Assembly (NCBI GenBank): GCA_049323895.1 | Contig: JBMOKT010000005.1 | Location: 1 to 22,108, forward strand | DNA length: 22,108 bases | Direction of reading: 5' to 3' | From: JBMOKT01 sp049323895 | Lineage (GTDB): Bacteria > Bacillota > Peptococcia > Peptococcales > BICA1-8 | In this document: positions 6,599-13,973 of the stretch, in pieces | How positions within the stretch are numbered: the stretch's first letter is position 1 | Layout: each line of letters opens with the position of its first letter | The notes under the pieces: model-generated | Databases searched by the model: none | What the model was told of the DNA's origin: nothing | The model's input: the letters and a program-made list of their open reading frames with translations, nothing else | Translations under genes and position numbers: made by a program

Positions 6599-6862
6599 AT
6601 GAAAAAAGCAACTATAATTCTAATCGGAGGATTATTACTTATTACCTTAGCGGGAACTGCTATCGCAGAAACAATCACTCCTAAAGCTCCGATTCCTGGA
6701 CAAGACCCATTAAGCCAAGAGTTTTACCAACAAATGTATGAATACTGTCATGGTACAAATGGGGTAATGAACGGGTATTTTGGCAATGGTAACAATGGGG
6801 AAGCACCACCACAGGGGGGTGGTGCTATGATGGGTGGATATGGTTCAATGATGGGCTGGTAA
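6599..6862 (+). CDS. Exported small Gly/Met-rich protein
   Basis: This is an 87-residue protein with a clear signal peptide: MKKA, a hydrophobic core to about residue 20, and AIAE as a likely cleavage site. The mature part has a short helical stretch with FYQQMYEYCHGTNGVMNG, one Cys-His pair, and ends in a flexible glycine- and methionine-rich tail (GGGAMMGGYGSMMGW). Met-rich exported tails often bind Cu(I) or other soft metals; this, and a link to the copper-storage gene 1.1 kb away, are inferences only. The start follows TAAGGAGGAATTAAGCC. A terminator lies right after the stop, so it is monocistronic. I know no named family. Confidence 0.85.
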   Translation: MKKATIILIGGLLLITLAGTAIAETITPKAPIPGQDPLSQEFYQQMYEYCHGTNGVMNGYFGNGNNGEAPPQGGGAMMGGYGSMMGW

Positions 6863-6864
6863 GT

Positions 6865-6892
6865 AAAGGGGTAGCACTAAGCTACCCTTTTA
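6865..6892 (+). terminator. Intrinsic terminator after the secreted Gly/Met-rich gene
   Basis: The stem AAAGGGGTAGC (6865-6875) pairs with GCTACCCTTTT (6881-6891), one wobble, 5-nt loop, ending in a short T run. Confidence 0.72.
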
Positions 6893-7049
6893 TGTATAAT
6901 CCATTACATAGAAGCATTAGATATAAATTGTATTGTGTATAATATATTTGCAAAGAATTATATGTCTATGATTTAAGAAGGGGTTAATAAATTTTAGATT
7001 TTACAAATAGTATTATTGTTTATTAATAATTTAACGAGGTGGTGGTTTT

Positions 7050-7682
7050 ATGAATATCAGTGATACAGAAGTAATTAAAGCTAAATACAATAAAAAAGCT
7101 TCTTCATATGATATGGCCTTGGGTCCAATGGAGAAAATGATGATGGGCAAATGGAGAAAATTATTATGTTCCAAAGCAAATGGCTTAGTATTAGAAGCAG
7201 GAGTAGGGACAGGTGCTAATTTAGTTCACTATCCTGAAAAGAGTAACATAGAAAAGCTAATCGGTATAGATTTTAGTCCGAAAATGCTAGAAGTTGCTAA
7301 AAGAAAAGTATCATTGGCCAAGGTCCCTGTTGAGCTTCTAGAGGCTGATATCCAAAAACTGCCTTTTGAAGATAATATATTTGATACCATAATAACAGCC
7401 TGTGTTTTTTGTTCAGTTCCAGACCCGGTATTGGGGTTTAAAGAATTAAGGAGAGTTATTAAACCTAATGGTAACTTGTATCTCCTTGAGCATGTTAGAA
7501 GTGAGGGAATATTTTTAGGACCGTTAATGGATAGGTTGAATCCCTTATCTGTGAAGTTAGGCGGAGTAAATATTAATAGAAGAACAGAAAAAAACATTAA
7601 ACTATCGGGAATGGAAATTATCTCAAGTGAACATCTCTTTAAAGATATAGTGAAGTTATTAACTGTATCACCAAATAAATAA
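7050..7682 (+). CDS. Class I SAM-dependent methyltransferase
   Basis: This is a 210-residue cytoplasmic enzyme with the seven-strand methyltransferase order: motif I LVLEAGVGTGANL (about 48-60), motif II GIDFSPKMLEVA (about 74-85), LLEADIQKLPFED (about 97-109), FDTIITACVFCSVPDP (motif IV region) and ELRRVIKPNGNLYLLEHV (motif V/VI). The VxAGVGTG start and the CSVPDP...EHVRS pattern recall the UbiE-like/METTL7-like branch, which acts on lipids, quinones or small thiols. The substrate cannot be read from sequence. The gene has a strong GAGGTGGTGG site and no operon partners. The last 20 residues are shorter than in many homologues, with no sign of frameshift. Confidence 0.9.
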   Translation: MNISDTEVIKAKYNKKASSYDMALGPMEKMMMGKWRKLLCSKANGLVLEAGVGTGANLVHYPEKSNIEKLIGIDFSPKMLEVAKRKVSLAKVPVELLEADIQKLPFEDNIFDTIITACVFCSVPDPVLGFKELRRVIKPNGNLYLLEHVRSEGIFLGPLMDRLNPLSVKLGGVNINRRTEKNIKLSGMEIISSEHLFKDIVKLLTVSPNK

Positions 7683-7819
7683 AGTTTCACATTTTAATAA
7701 CGAATTAGCCAAAGAAAATTCAAAAAGTTAGCCTATAATGTTAGCATGCCTCGGCATTTAATATATATGAGGTGTAAGCAAAATACCCCCGGCTTGACCT
7801 CAAAATATACCTCCTTAAT

Positions 7820-7847
7820 GCAGGGAATTATCCCTGCGTTCTCTTTT
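7820..7847 (+). terminator. Likely intrinsic terminator downstream of the methyltransferase
   Basis: A 7-bp GC-rich stem (7820-7826 with 7831-7837, 4-nt loop) is followed by GTTCTCTTTTT. Confidence 0.6.
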
Positions 7848-7878
7848 TAGTAGAATAATAAAAAAGCTGATACAATTA

Positions 7879-7908
7879 AGACAGGGACATTAAATCAGTC
7901 CCTGTTTT
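7879..7908 (+). terminator. Second hairpin terminator, near the csp gene end
   Basis: ACAGGGAC (7881-7888) pairs with GTCCCTGT (7898-7905), followed by TTT. It lies 60 bp beyond the stop of the convergent copper-storage gene and could also end that transcript. Confidence 0.55.
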
Positions 7909-7968
7909 AATCCACATGTAGTTGTAAACGAAGCAATATAAATAAAACTATCAAAGATTTATTTTAAA

Positions 7969-8316
7969 TTACATACTAGCCATTCTTCTGCATTCATCTG
8001 CACACATGCGGCAAATATCAGCACATTTTTGACAATGATCGTCCTTGAATTTGGCACATTCATCTGCACATGTGTCACATATTTTTGCACATAATTGGCA
8101 GTGCTCTTTAGAAAATTGTCCATTCATTGCCATCGTAGATACAGACATTTGGCACATCATAGCACATTCTACAAGCATGCTAACGCAATTTTTTCTATCG
8201 TTTAAATCAGGTTCGTTAAGACATGCATGGAAACATTCATAACAGACCTGGGCACATTTTGAACATGCATCAATACATGATTGAAACTTATCTGTAAAAT
8301 TGGCTACAACAACCAT
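7969..8316 (-). CDS. Four-helix-bundle copper storage protein (Csp3-like, cytosolic)
   Basis: This is a 115-residue protein with 19 cysteines, nearly all in the CxxxC helical spacing that lines the core of Csp four-helix bundles, plus several His and Met residues. By family (Csp, DUF326), the tetramer stores many Cu(I) ions through thiolates. No signal peptide is present, so it is the cytosolic Csp3-like type that guards the cytoplasm against excess copper. The start follows AAGGAGGTGTTATC. It is divergent from the DUF1450 gene, sharing a 150-bp promoter region, and no CopZ, CopA or CsoR gene is next to it. The plus-strand frame inside it is a shadow. Confidence 0.93.
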   Translation of the reverse strand: MVVVANFTDKFQSCIDACSKCAQVCYECFHACLNEPDLNDRKNCVSMLVECAMMCQMSVSTMAMNGQFSKEHCQLCAKICDTCADECAKFKDDHCQKCADICRMCADECRRMASM

Positions 8317-8469
8317 GATAACACCTCCTTATTTTAATAATTAACTTATTCATTAGGTAGTATGATGGAAAGTATAGTTAATTATTCCGGGAGTAGTTAC
8401 TTTGAGAATAATTTTTACTGGATTGTGAAACTTAATATAAATAGCTTTATTACTTTGGAGGTTATAAAA

Positions 8470-8706
8470 ATGAAAGTGCTTTTTTGCAAAAACAATAGCT
8501 TTACAAAAGAGGTAGTTGAACTTTTAAACCAAAATCATCCTGAATATCAAACTGAAGTTCAAAATTGCTTAGATTTTTGTGATGTCTGCAAAGAACAAGC
8601 TATAGCTAAAATCGGTGATGATTATTTTAAAGCTAAAAACGGGTCTGAACTTTTCCAAAAAATTGTTGACCATTTCTTTAGAGTACCAAGTTCATTTATA
8701 GGTTAA
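8470..8706 (+). CDS. DUF1450/YuzB-like small cysteine protein
   Basis: This is a 78-residue protein that fits the DUF1450 layout: VLFCKNN at the start, a central NCLDFCDVCKEQ cluster (CxxxCxxC), then AKIGDDYFKAKNGSELFQKIVDHF. Family members are thioredoxin-fold or thin-ferredoxin-like proteins with no firm function; the four cysteines suggest a redox or metal role. I place the start at the ATG at 8470 because TTTGGAGG lies 8-12 nt before it. The frame is open a further 36 codons upstream, but that segment has no RBS and a poor composition. It is divergent from the copper-storage gene and ends in a terminator. Confidence 0.82.
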   Translation: MKVLFCKNNSFTKEVVELLNQNHPEYQTEVQNCLDFCDVCKEQAIAKIGDDYFKAKNGSELFQKIVDHFFRVPSSFIG

Positions 8707-8737
8707 AAATAAGTCGGGATGCCCGACTTATTTTTTT
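8706..8737. terminator. Bidirectional terminator between DUF1450 and cstA
   Basis: AAAATAAGTCGGG (8706-8718) pairs perfectly with 8722-8734 around a 3-nt loop and is followed by T's on the plus strand and T's on the minus strand. The stop codons of both convergent genes lie at or in the stem. Confidence 0.92.
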
Positions 8738-10137
8738 AACCTATTTTTGCCAACCGTTAAAAAAAGTCCTAGAGCTCCAACAGCCGATACAGTTCCAATT
8801 GGATAAGCGATTGAGGTTGCCAACTTAAATCCTTCTGGAGCAACTAAAATATAAGTTGTGGATACTGCAGTCATAAAGACTGCAGGTAAAGTAGCAATCC
8901 AATGATTCTTTCTATTTATCAGTAAATACATGGCAGCAGCCCACAGTACAATCATGGCTAAGGTCTGATTTGACCAGGCGAAATAACGCCAAACAATATC
9001 AAAGTTTATCTTGGTTAAGATAAAACCAACAATAAATAAAGGAATACTTACTGCTAGCCGGTTAACTATGGGTCCTTGTTTATAACTGAGAAAATCCGCT
9101 ATAATCAACCGTGCACTTCTAAAGGCGGTATCTCCGGATGTTACAGGGGCTACTACCACTCCTAAAATAGCCAAAACTCCGCCTATTTTACCTAATAACG
9201 TATTGGAAACTGCATTTACAACATAAGCGGCACCGCCGTTTGCTGCCATGGCTTCCCCTAGTTGAGGTGTCCCCCCAAAAAAAGACATTGCAGCAGCTGC
9301 CCAAATTAGGGCAACAACACCCTCGGCAATCATTGCACCGTAGAATATAGACCTCCCTTGCCTTTCATTAGTTAAGCACCGAGCCATTAGTGGCGACTGG
9401 GTAGAGTGAAAGCCCGAAATCGCTCCACACGCAATTGACACAAATAATAAGGGCCATATTGGCAGTTGTTTAGGGTGCAGATTAACAAGTGTTATTTCGG
9501 GTATATTATAGCCTCCTAAAAGAATACCTCCACTAACTCCAATAGCCATAAAAAGTAAGGCTAAACCGAAGATAGGATAAATTCTCCCTATTAACTGGTC
9601 AATGGGAACTATGGTAGCAATTACATAGTAGACAAATATTGCATAAACCCAAAACTGTTTGTCTAAAGATTCTGGTGTTAATCCTGCAATCAACCCTGCA
9701 GGACCCGAGATAAATACGACACCAACTAAGATAAGAACCAGGGTGGAAAAACCCCTCATAAAAGTTTTTACTGAGCCCCCCAAGTATTTACCTACTACTT
9801 CAGGAATGCTTGCCCCATCGTGCCTTACTGAAAGCATTCCTGAAAAATAATCATGGACTCCACCTGCTAGCAAAGAGCCAAATACAATCCACAAAAATGC
9901 AACTGGCCCCCAGAGTGCTCCCGCAATGGCTCCAAAAATTGGTCCTAAACCAGCAATATTTAGAAATTGTATTAAAAAAATTTTCCATGCCGGGAGAGGA
10001 ATATAGTCTACACCGTCCTCAAGGCGAGTTGCTGGAGTTTCCAAATTTTCATCAATTCCAAATGCTTTTTCAACCACTTTACTATAAACAAAATATCCTA
10101 CGACCAATACAATTACAGAAACAAAAAAAGAAACCAT
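8728..10137 (-). CDS. cstA: CstA-family carbon-starvation/pyruvate-type transporter
   Basis: This is a 469-residue polytopic membrane protein with more than a dozen hydrophobic segments. It has the CstA signature stretches: PLPAWKIFLIQFLNIAGLGPIFGAIAG near residues 47-73, GGVHDYFSGMLSVRHDG near 91-107, SGFHSTQSPLMARC near 244-257 and APVTSGDTAFRSARL near 333-347. E. coli members (CstA, BtsT) import pyruvate or peptides with protons; the substrate here is not known. It is the shorter Firmicutes form, without the long C-terminal extension. The start follows AGGAGGTTCGAT. It is convergent with the DUF1450 gene and transcribed away from the sigma-54 activator, so shared control is only a possibility. 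Confidence 0.94.
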   Translation of the reverse strand: MVSFFVSVIVLVVGYFVYSKVVEKAFGIDENLETPATRLEDGVDYIPLPAWKIFLIQFLNIAGLGPIFGAIAGALWGPVAFLWIVFGSLLAGGVHDYFSGMLSVRHDGASIPEVVGKYLGGSVKTFMRGFSTLVLILVGVVFISGPAGLIAGLTPESLDKQFWVYAIFVYYVIATIVPIDQLIGRIYPIFGLALLFMAIGVSGGILLGGYNIPEITLVNLHPKQLPIWPLLFVSIACGAISGFHSTQSPLMARCLTNERQGRSIFYGAMIAEGVVALIWAAAAMSFFGGTPQLGEAMAANGGAAYVVNAVSNTLLGKIGGVLAILGVVVAPVTSGDTAFRSARLIIADFLSYKQGPIVNRLAVSIPLFIVGFILTKINFDIVWRYFAWSNQTLAMIVLWAAAMYLLINRKNHWIATLPAVFMTAVSTTYILVAPEGFKLATSIAYPIGTVSAVGALGLFLTVGKNRLKK

Positions 10138-10311
10138 ATCGAACCTCCTACCTGAATTTATTATTTATTTTGTTTCTTTTCTGGTAATCTCATTCAATAT
10201 AGTCAGCTAGTTTATTACTGATTTAACAGAAGGTATAGATACTGAATAACATATATTAATTACAAACAAGTAGTTACAATTTATGAATAAATTATATGAG
10301 GAGGAATTTAA

Positions 10312-10536
10312 ATGCAGGATAATAACTCCCTTACACGAGCAACTCTAGTAGTCGACCCAGACATGGGATATTTGGGTACAGGATTCCACTCCTGCTCCAG
10401 CATACAATCTAACCTCGTTAGAAACAATTTCATGAGTTTTCCAGTTGTTTTACAAAGGGAGTGCCAAGTAATTTTCATAATAATAGGCAAAGCTAAAGAA
10501 ATTCGTGGATTAAGATATTCAAGTATGGAGGAATAG
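10312..10536 (+). CDS. Orphan 74-residue ORF with strong RBS, unrecognised
   Basis: The frame starts 6 nt after GAGGAGGAA and encodes 74 residues (TRATLVVDPDMGYLGTGFH early, a hydrophobic VIFIIIG later). The DNA is visibly richer in G+C than its surroundings, and the opposite strand is open over the same region, so the coding strand is uncertain. An 8-bp inverted repeat (ACTCCCTT near 10326, AAGGGAGT near 10457) spans much of it. I recognise no family. It may be a genuine short gene, a fragment of a transferred element or a structured RNA. Confidence 0.3.
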   Translation: MQDNNSLTRATLVVDPDMGYLGTGFHSCSSIQSNLVRNNFMSFPVVLQRECQVIFIIIGKAKEIRGLRYSSMEE

Positions 10537-10630
10537 GTATATTCCGGGCGGGGAGAACAGCCATAAGTAATTTGCTTCTATTTATTAGGTAATTAAAAAC
10601 ACAAATATAACGAAGTTTCTGTTAACTCTT

Positions 10631-10657
10631 TTGAATATATGGACTATGCTTTATAAT
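10631..10657 (+). promoter_or_regulatory. Likely sigma-A promoter of the PrpR-type activator
   Basis: TTGAAT (10631-10636) and TATAAT (10652-10657) lie 15 bp apart; using TTTGAA one base earlier gives 16. The start codon is 38 bp further on. Confidence 0.45.
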
Positions 10658-10694
10658 AAACAATAATAATTCGAAACGTTTATGAGGTGGAATT

Positions 10695-12596
10695 TTGTTA
10701 AATATAGAGATTGGAGTTATAGCACCTGATGAAGAGTTGTATTCTTTGGTCGAGGAAATTAACGGAGAACTGCCTGAAAAGGTGTTATTAAAAATGGGAT
10801 TTTTAGATGAAGGTGTTTCTGTAGCCAGTAAGTTTCAACAAAATGGTCTAAGAGTTTTAATTTCAAGGGGAGGAACAACAACAAAGATAAGAAATTCCAA
10901 AATATCTCTTCCTATAATTGATATACCAATAACTGAGTATGATGTTATCAAGTTATTAGACCAAGCAAGAAAGCTATCGAACAGAATTGCCGTTATTGGG
11001 TTTGACTCTTTAATAAAGGGTGCAGAAGTAATTGCTCCAATTTTAGATTTAGATGTTAAGAAATTCCTAGTGCAAAATGAAAAAGATGTTGCAAGGTCAG
11101 TGGAATCTGCGGTAAGAGAAGGCATCACTGTAATTATTGGTGCCAAGCTGGCGGTAGAGTATGCGAAGAAATTAGGCATACATGGTATATTGATAAAATC
11201 ACAAAAGCCTGCTGTGTTAGGAGCGATAAAGGAGGCTTTTAAAGTACTAGATGCTGTACGAAGAGAGAGGGAGTTAGCAGAAAGATTAAAGATACTATTT
11301 GACTCTGTAAATGAAGGTATTATTTCCGTGGATAGTAAAGGTGAGATAATTCATATAAATAACAATGCTCTTGCAATAATTAACCCAAACAGAGAAAAAA
11401 CAAAACACAGGAATATTATGGAAATAGTGGATGATAATAAGTTAATTGAGGGAATAAAAAATGGCAATAAGATTAATGGGGAAATTAGGGTTATTCACAA
11501 CATAACCTATATATGTGACCTGACTCCAATAAGACTCAATAATGAAAATCTCGGAGCGATTATTAGTTTTAAAGAATTATCTGAGCTTCAAGATTTAGAA
11601 CATAATGTCCGCAGGAAACTATATCAAAAAGGGCACATAGCGAGATATAAATTTGAGGATATAATAAGGTCTGATAATTCTCTTTTGGAAAGAGTTATTG
11701 AGAAAGCTAGATTTTATGCAGAAGTAGATTCAACCATATTAATTCAGGGAGAAAGTGGAACTGGTAAAGAAATGTTTGTCCAAAGTATTCATAATGCAAG
11801 TAGCCGTAATGGTAAGCCCTTTGTAGCGGTCAATTGTACAGTAATTCCAGAAAATCTACTTGAAAGTGAACTATTTGGATATGCCGACGGGGCATTCACG
11901 GGTGCGAAAAAAGGTGGGAAACCTGGGCTGTTTGAACTAGCTCATGGTGGTACTTTATTTCTTGATGAAATTGGTGAAATATCTGAGCAAGTACAAGCGA
12001 GACTTCTGAGAGTTTTAGAGGAAAAACAAATAATGCGTGTAGGTGATGATAAAGTAATTCCTATTAATGTTCGCATAATATGTGCAACAAATAAGAACCT
12101 CAAGGACATGGTAATTAAAGGTGTATTTCGTGAAGACTTATACTATCGAATAAATATTTTACGATTAGAGCTACCGCCATTACGTGAGCGCAGAGAAGAT
12201 ATTGGAAAATTAACTAATAATTTTATTCAGCTATATGGTTCCAAGTTAAGAAAAACAAATCTAGAACTAGATAATGAAGGGATGAGCCTGTTAATCAATT
12301 ATGATTGGCCAGGAAATATAAGAGAGTTAAAAAACATTGTCGAGAGATTAGTTATAGTAAGTAACAAAGAGATAATAACAAGTAATGATATTTTTGAAAT
12401 ATTAGATGATGGGATGGGAAATAACGATAAATCGACTAAAAGAGAAATAAAGAAGCAATCCATTTTACAGCAAGAAGAACAAAGACTGATTTTAAAGATA
12501 TTGAAGGAAACTGATGGCAATAAAGCTGAAGCAGCAAGACAACTAGGAATTAGTAAAACAACATTATGGCGTAGATTACAGAACATAGAATCTTAA
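10695..12596 (+). CDS. Sigma-54-dependent activator, PrpR_N-PAS-AAA+-Fis
   Basis: This is a 633-residue enhancer-binding protein that uses ATP to open sigma-54 promoters. Residues ~4-192 form a PrpR_N ligand-sensing domain of the propionate-regulator type. Residues ~197-305 are a PAS domain (LFDSVNEGIISVDSKGEIIHIN). Residues ~322-555 are the AAA+ domain: Walker A GESGTGKE at 352-359, the sigma-54 loop GAFTGA intact at 399-404, and Walker B GTLFLDEIGE around D424-E425. A Fis-type helix-turn-helix ends the protein (GNKAEAARQLGISKTTLWRRL, about 608-628). The TTG start follows GAGGTGG. It directly precedes a -24/-12 promoter with dyad sites, so its target is almost certainly the racemase-TRAP operon; the effector is probably that operon's substrate or a product. 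Confidence 0.95.
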   Translation: MLNIEIGVIAPDEELYSLVEEINGELPEKVLLKMGFLDEGVSVASKFQQNGLRVLISRGGTTTKIRNSKISLPIIDIPITEYDVIKLLDQARKLSNRIAVIGFDSLIKGAEVIAPILDLDVKKFLVQNEKDVARSVESAVREGITVIIGAKLAVEYAKKLGIHGILIKSQKPAVLGAIKEAFKVLDAVRRERELAERLKILFDSVNEGIISVDSKGEIIHINNNALAIINPNREKTKHRNIMEIVDDNKLIEGIKNGNKINGEIRVIHNITYICDLTPIRLNNENLGAIISFKELSELQDLEHNVRRKLYQKGHIARYKFEDIIRSDNSLLERVIEKARFYAEVDSTILIQGESGTGKEMFVQSIHNASSRNGKPFVAVNCTVIPENLLESELFGYADGAFTGAKKGGKPGLFELAHGGTLFLDEIGEISEQVQARLLRVLEEKQIMRVGDDKVIPINVRIICATNKNLKDMVIKGVFREDLYYRINILRLELPPLRERREDIGKLTNNFIQLYGSKLRKTNLELDNEGMSLLINYDWPGNIRELKNIVERLVIVSNKEIITSNDIFEILDDGMGNNDKSTKREIKKQSILQQEEQRLILKILKETDGNKAEAARQLGISKTTLWRRLQNIES

Positions 12597-12601
12597 ACGC
12601 G

Positions 12602-12614
12602 TTTCAATGTGAAA
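12602..12614. promoter_or_regulatory. Predicted enhancer site 1 of the activator
   Basis: The dyad TTTCA-ATG-TGAAA starts six bases after the activator's stop. It is about 150 bp upstream of the predicted sigma-54 transcription start, in the usual enhancer range, and is repeated at 12633-12645. Confidence 0.65.
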
Positions 12615-12632
12615 TTGGTTCAATGAAACGCA

Positions 12633-12645
12633 TTTCATTCTGAAA
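12633..12645. promoter_or_regulatory. Predicted enhancer site 2 of the activator
   Basis: The dyad TTTCA-TTC-TGAAA has its centre 31 bp (about three helical turns) from site 1, so both lie on one face of the DNA. An intervening TTCAATGAAAC half-match (12619-12629) adds further half-sites. Confidence 0.65.
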
Positions 12646-12731
12646 CGGTACAATATCCTATCTTACAAGAGCTGTTTTTTGAAGCACCTTGTTTATAACA
12701 AAAAGTTAAAATATACAGACAATTCTTTATA

Positions 12732-12747
12732 TGGCATAATTTTTGCA
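12732..12747 (+). promoter_or_regulatory. Sigma-54 (-24/-12) promoter
   Basis: TGGCATAATTTTTGCA matches the consensus TGGCAC-N5-TTGCA with the invariant GG (12733-12734) and GC (12745-12746) at correct spacing. Transcription should begin near 12757-12759 and read the racemase-TRAP operon. It lies between a sigma-54 activator gene with enhancer dyads and the operon, which makes the call strong. Confidence 0.9.
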
Positions 12748-12831
12748 ACAACTAGTAGTGCAAACCGATATTAGTGGAAAGGAGGGTGCACTTTTAGTTG
12801 TTTATTTTTTGCAGTCAAGGGGGACACATAA

Positions 12832-13962
12832 TTGAAAATAATTGATTTAAAAACTACTTTGCTTTATGCACCTTTTAAAGAAGATATAAGTGATGCAGCA
12901 AGGAAAATATCAGGTAGAGATGTACTTCTGATAGAAATATTTACTGATGAAGGTGTGACAGGATTAGGTTTTCTCACTGGTTTAGGAGTGGCATTTGGAA
13001 GTGAAATGCAAGTTATTAACACAATAATTGAGAAGGGTCTCAAACCAATGGTTATTGGCCAGGATCCATTTAATTTTGAGAGACTCTGGGACATGATGTA
13101 TCGTGGAACTACTCGATACGGAAGAAAGGGTGCGGCGGTCCGAGCTATAAGCGGTGTTGATATGACCATATGGGACCTTATTGGCAAAAAAACCAATACT
13201 CCAGTATACAAATTATTAGGTGGATATTCAGATAGGATAAAAGTATATGCAAGTGGTGGATTTTATACAGAAAGAAATGATATTTCAGAACTAGTTGGGG
13301 AAATGGAAGGGTATATAGACCAAGGATTTAAAGCAATAAAAATGAAAGTAGGGAAAGATGTAGTTTTTGATTCAAAAAGGGTAGAAGCAGTTAGAAAGGC
13401 AATTGGGGAAGAGATAGATCTTCTGATTGATGCCAATGAGGCCTGGGATTTTAATACTGCACTTAGATTTATAAAGGCTGTAGAACAATATAATATTTAC
13501 TGGCTTGAAGAACCTGTTGCTCCTGATGATATTGAAGGGTTTATTAATTTAACAAAATTCAGTAGTATACCTATCGCAGGTGGAGAAAATGAATACACCA
13601 AGTATGGGTTTAAAGATTTAATTACTAGAAAAGCAGTTAATGTTGTACAACCAGATGTTACAAGAGTTGGTGGCATTTCAGAATGGATGAAGGTCGCTGC
13701 AATGGCACGGGCATGGAACATGCCATGTGTTACTCATGCTGTGCAAGAAGTCCATATATCGTTAGTGACTGCTATCTCTAATGCGCCTATGATGGAGTAT
13801 TTTACAAGACAACATTATTTGCAAACTTTTCTATCTGATCTATTTGTTGAACCCGCAACGTTACATAATGTTGCAAATGGATATGTTTATGCACCAGAAG
13901 CACCTGGACTAGGATTAAAGGTGGATACTGACTTAGTTAAAAAATATAAAGTTAATTATTAA
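12832..13962 (+). CDS. Mandelate racemase/muconate-lactonizing family enzyme (MR-type)
   Basis: This is a 376-residue enolase-superfamily enzyme. The N-terminal capping domain (1-~125) is followed by a TIM barrel with the mandelate-racemase set: KMK with K170 and K172, metal ligands D200 (DANEAW), E226 (WLEEP) and E252 (GGENEY), and the H302/D275 dyad (QPDVTR, VTHAVQEVH). Such enzymes take the alpha-proton from a carboxylate and racemise, epimerise or dehydrate it; sugar-acid dehydratases and hydroxy-acid racemases share this layout, so the substrate is open. The TTG start follows AAGGGGG 8 nt upstream. It is the first gene of the sigma-54 operon, 11 bp before the TRAP receptor, so its substrate is probably what the transporter imports. 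Confidence 0.93.
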   Translation: MKIIDLKTTLLYAPFKEDISDAARKISGRDVLLIEIFTDEGVTGLGFLTGLGVAFGSEMQVINTIIEKGLKPMVIGQDPFNFERLWDMMYRGTTRYGRKGAAVRAISGVDMTIWDLIGKKTNTPVYKLLGGYSDRIKVYASGGFYTERNDISELVGEMEGYIDQGFKAIKMKVGKDVVFDSKRVEAVRKAIGEEIDLLIDANEAWDFNTALRFIKAVEQYNIYWLEEPVAPDDIEGFINLTKFSSIPIAGGENEYTKYGFKDLITRKAVNVVQPDVTRVGGISEWMKVAAMARAWNMPCVTHAVQEVHISLVTAISNAPMMEYFTRQHYLQTFLSDLFVEPATLHNVANGYVYAPEAPGLGLKVDTDLVKKYKVNY

Positions 13963-13973
13963 GGAGGATATAT

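Larger units (their letters stand above)
7683..7968. other. Structured intergenic region, possible small RNA or repeat
   Basis: This 286-bp gap has three hairpins in a row: GAGGT...ACCTC with AAGC/GCTT inside (7770-7802), GCAGGGA/TCCCTGC (7820-7837) and ACAGGGAC/GTCCCTGT (7881-7905). A TATAAT lies at 7734-7739 without a good -35. On the minus strand, GGAGG precedes a TTG and a 20-codon frame ending ...YILNAEAC. Nothing here is a convincing gene; a short RNA or an interspersed repeat is possible. Confidence 0.35.

Noticed and set aside
8051..8067. Sigma-54-like TGGCAC...TGCA
   Set aside because: Spacing is one base too long and it lies inside the copper-storage gene, arising from repeated Cys/Ala codons.
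8362..8469. 36-codon N-terminal extension of the DUF1450 gene
   Set aside because: GGAGG lies directly before the internal ATG at 8470 and family homology starts there.
10308..10490. Minus-strand 60-codon frame
   Set aside because: It has no RBS seen and covers the same region as the plus-strand frame with strong SD; kept only as a reason for doubt.
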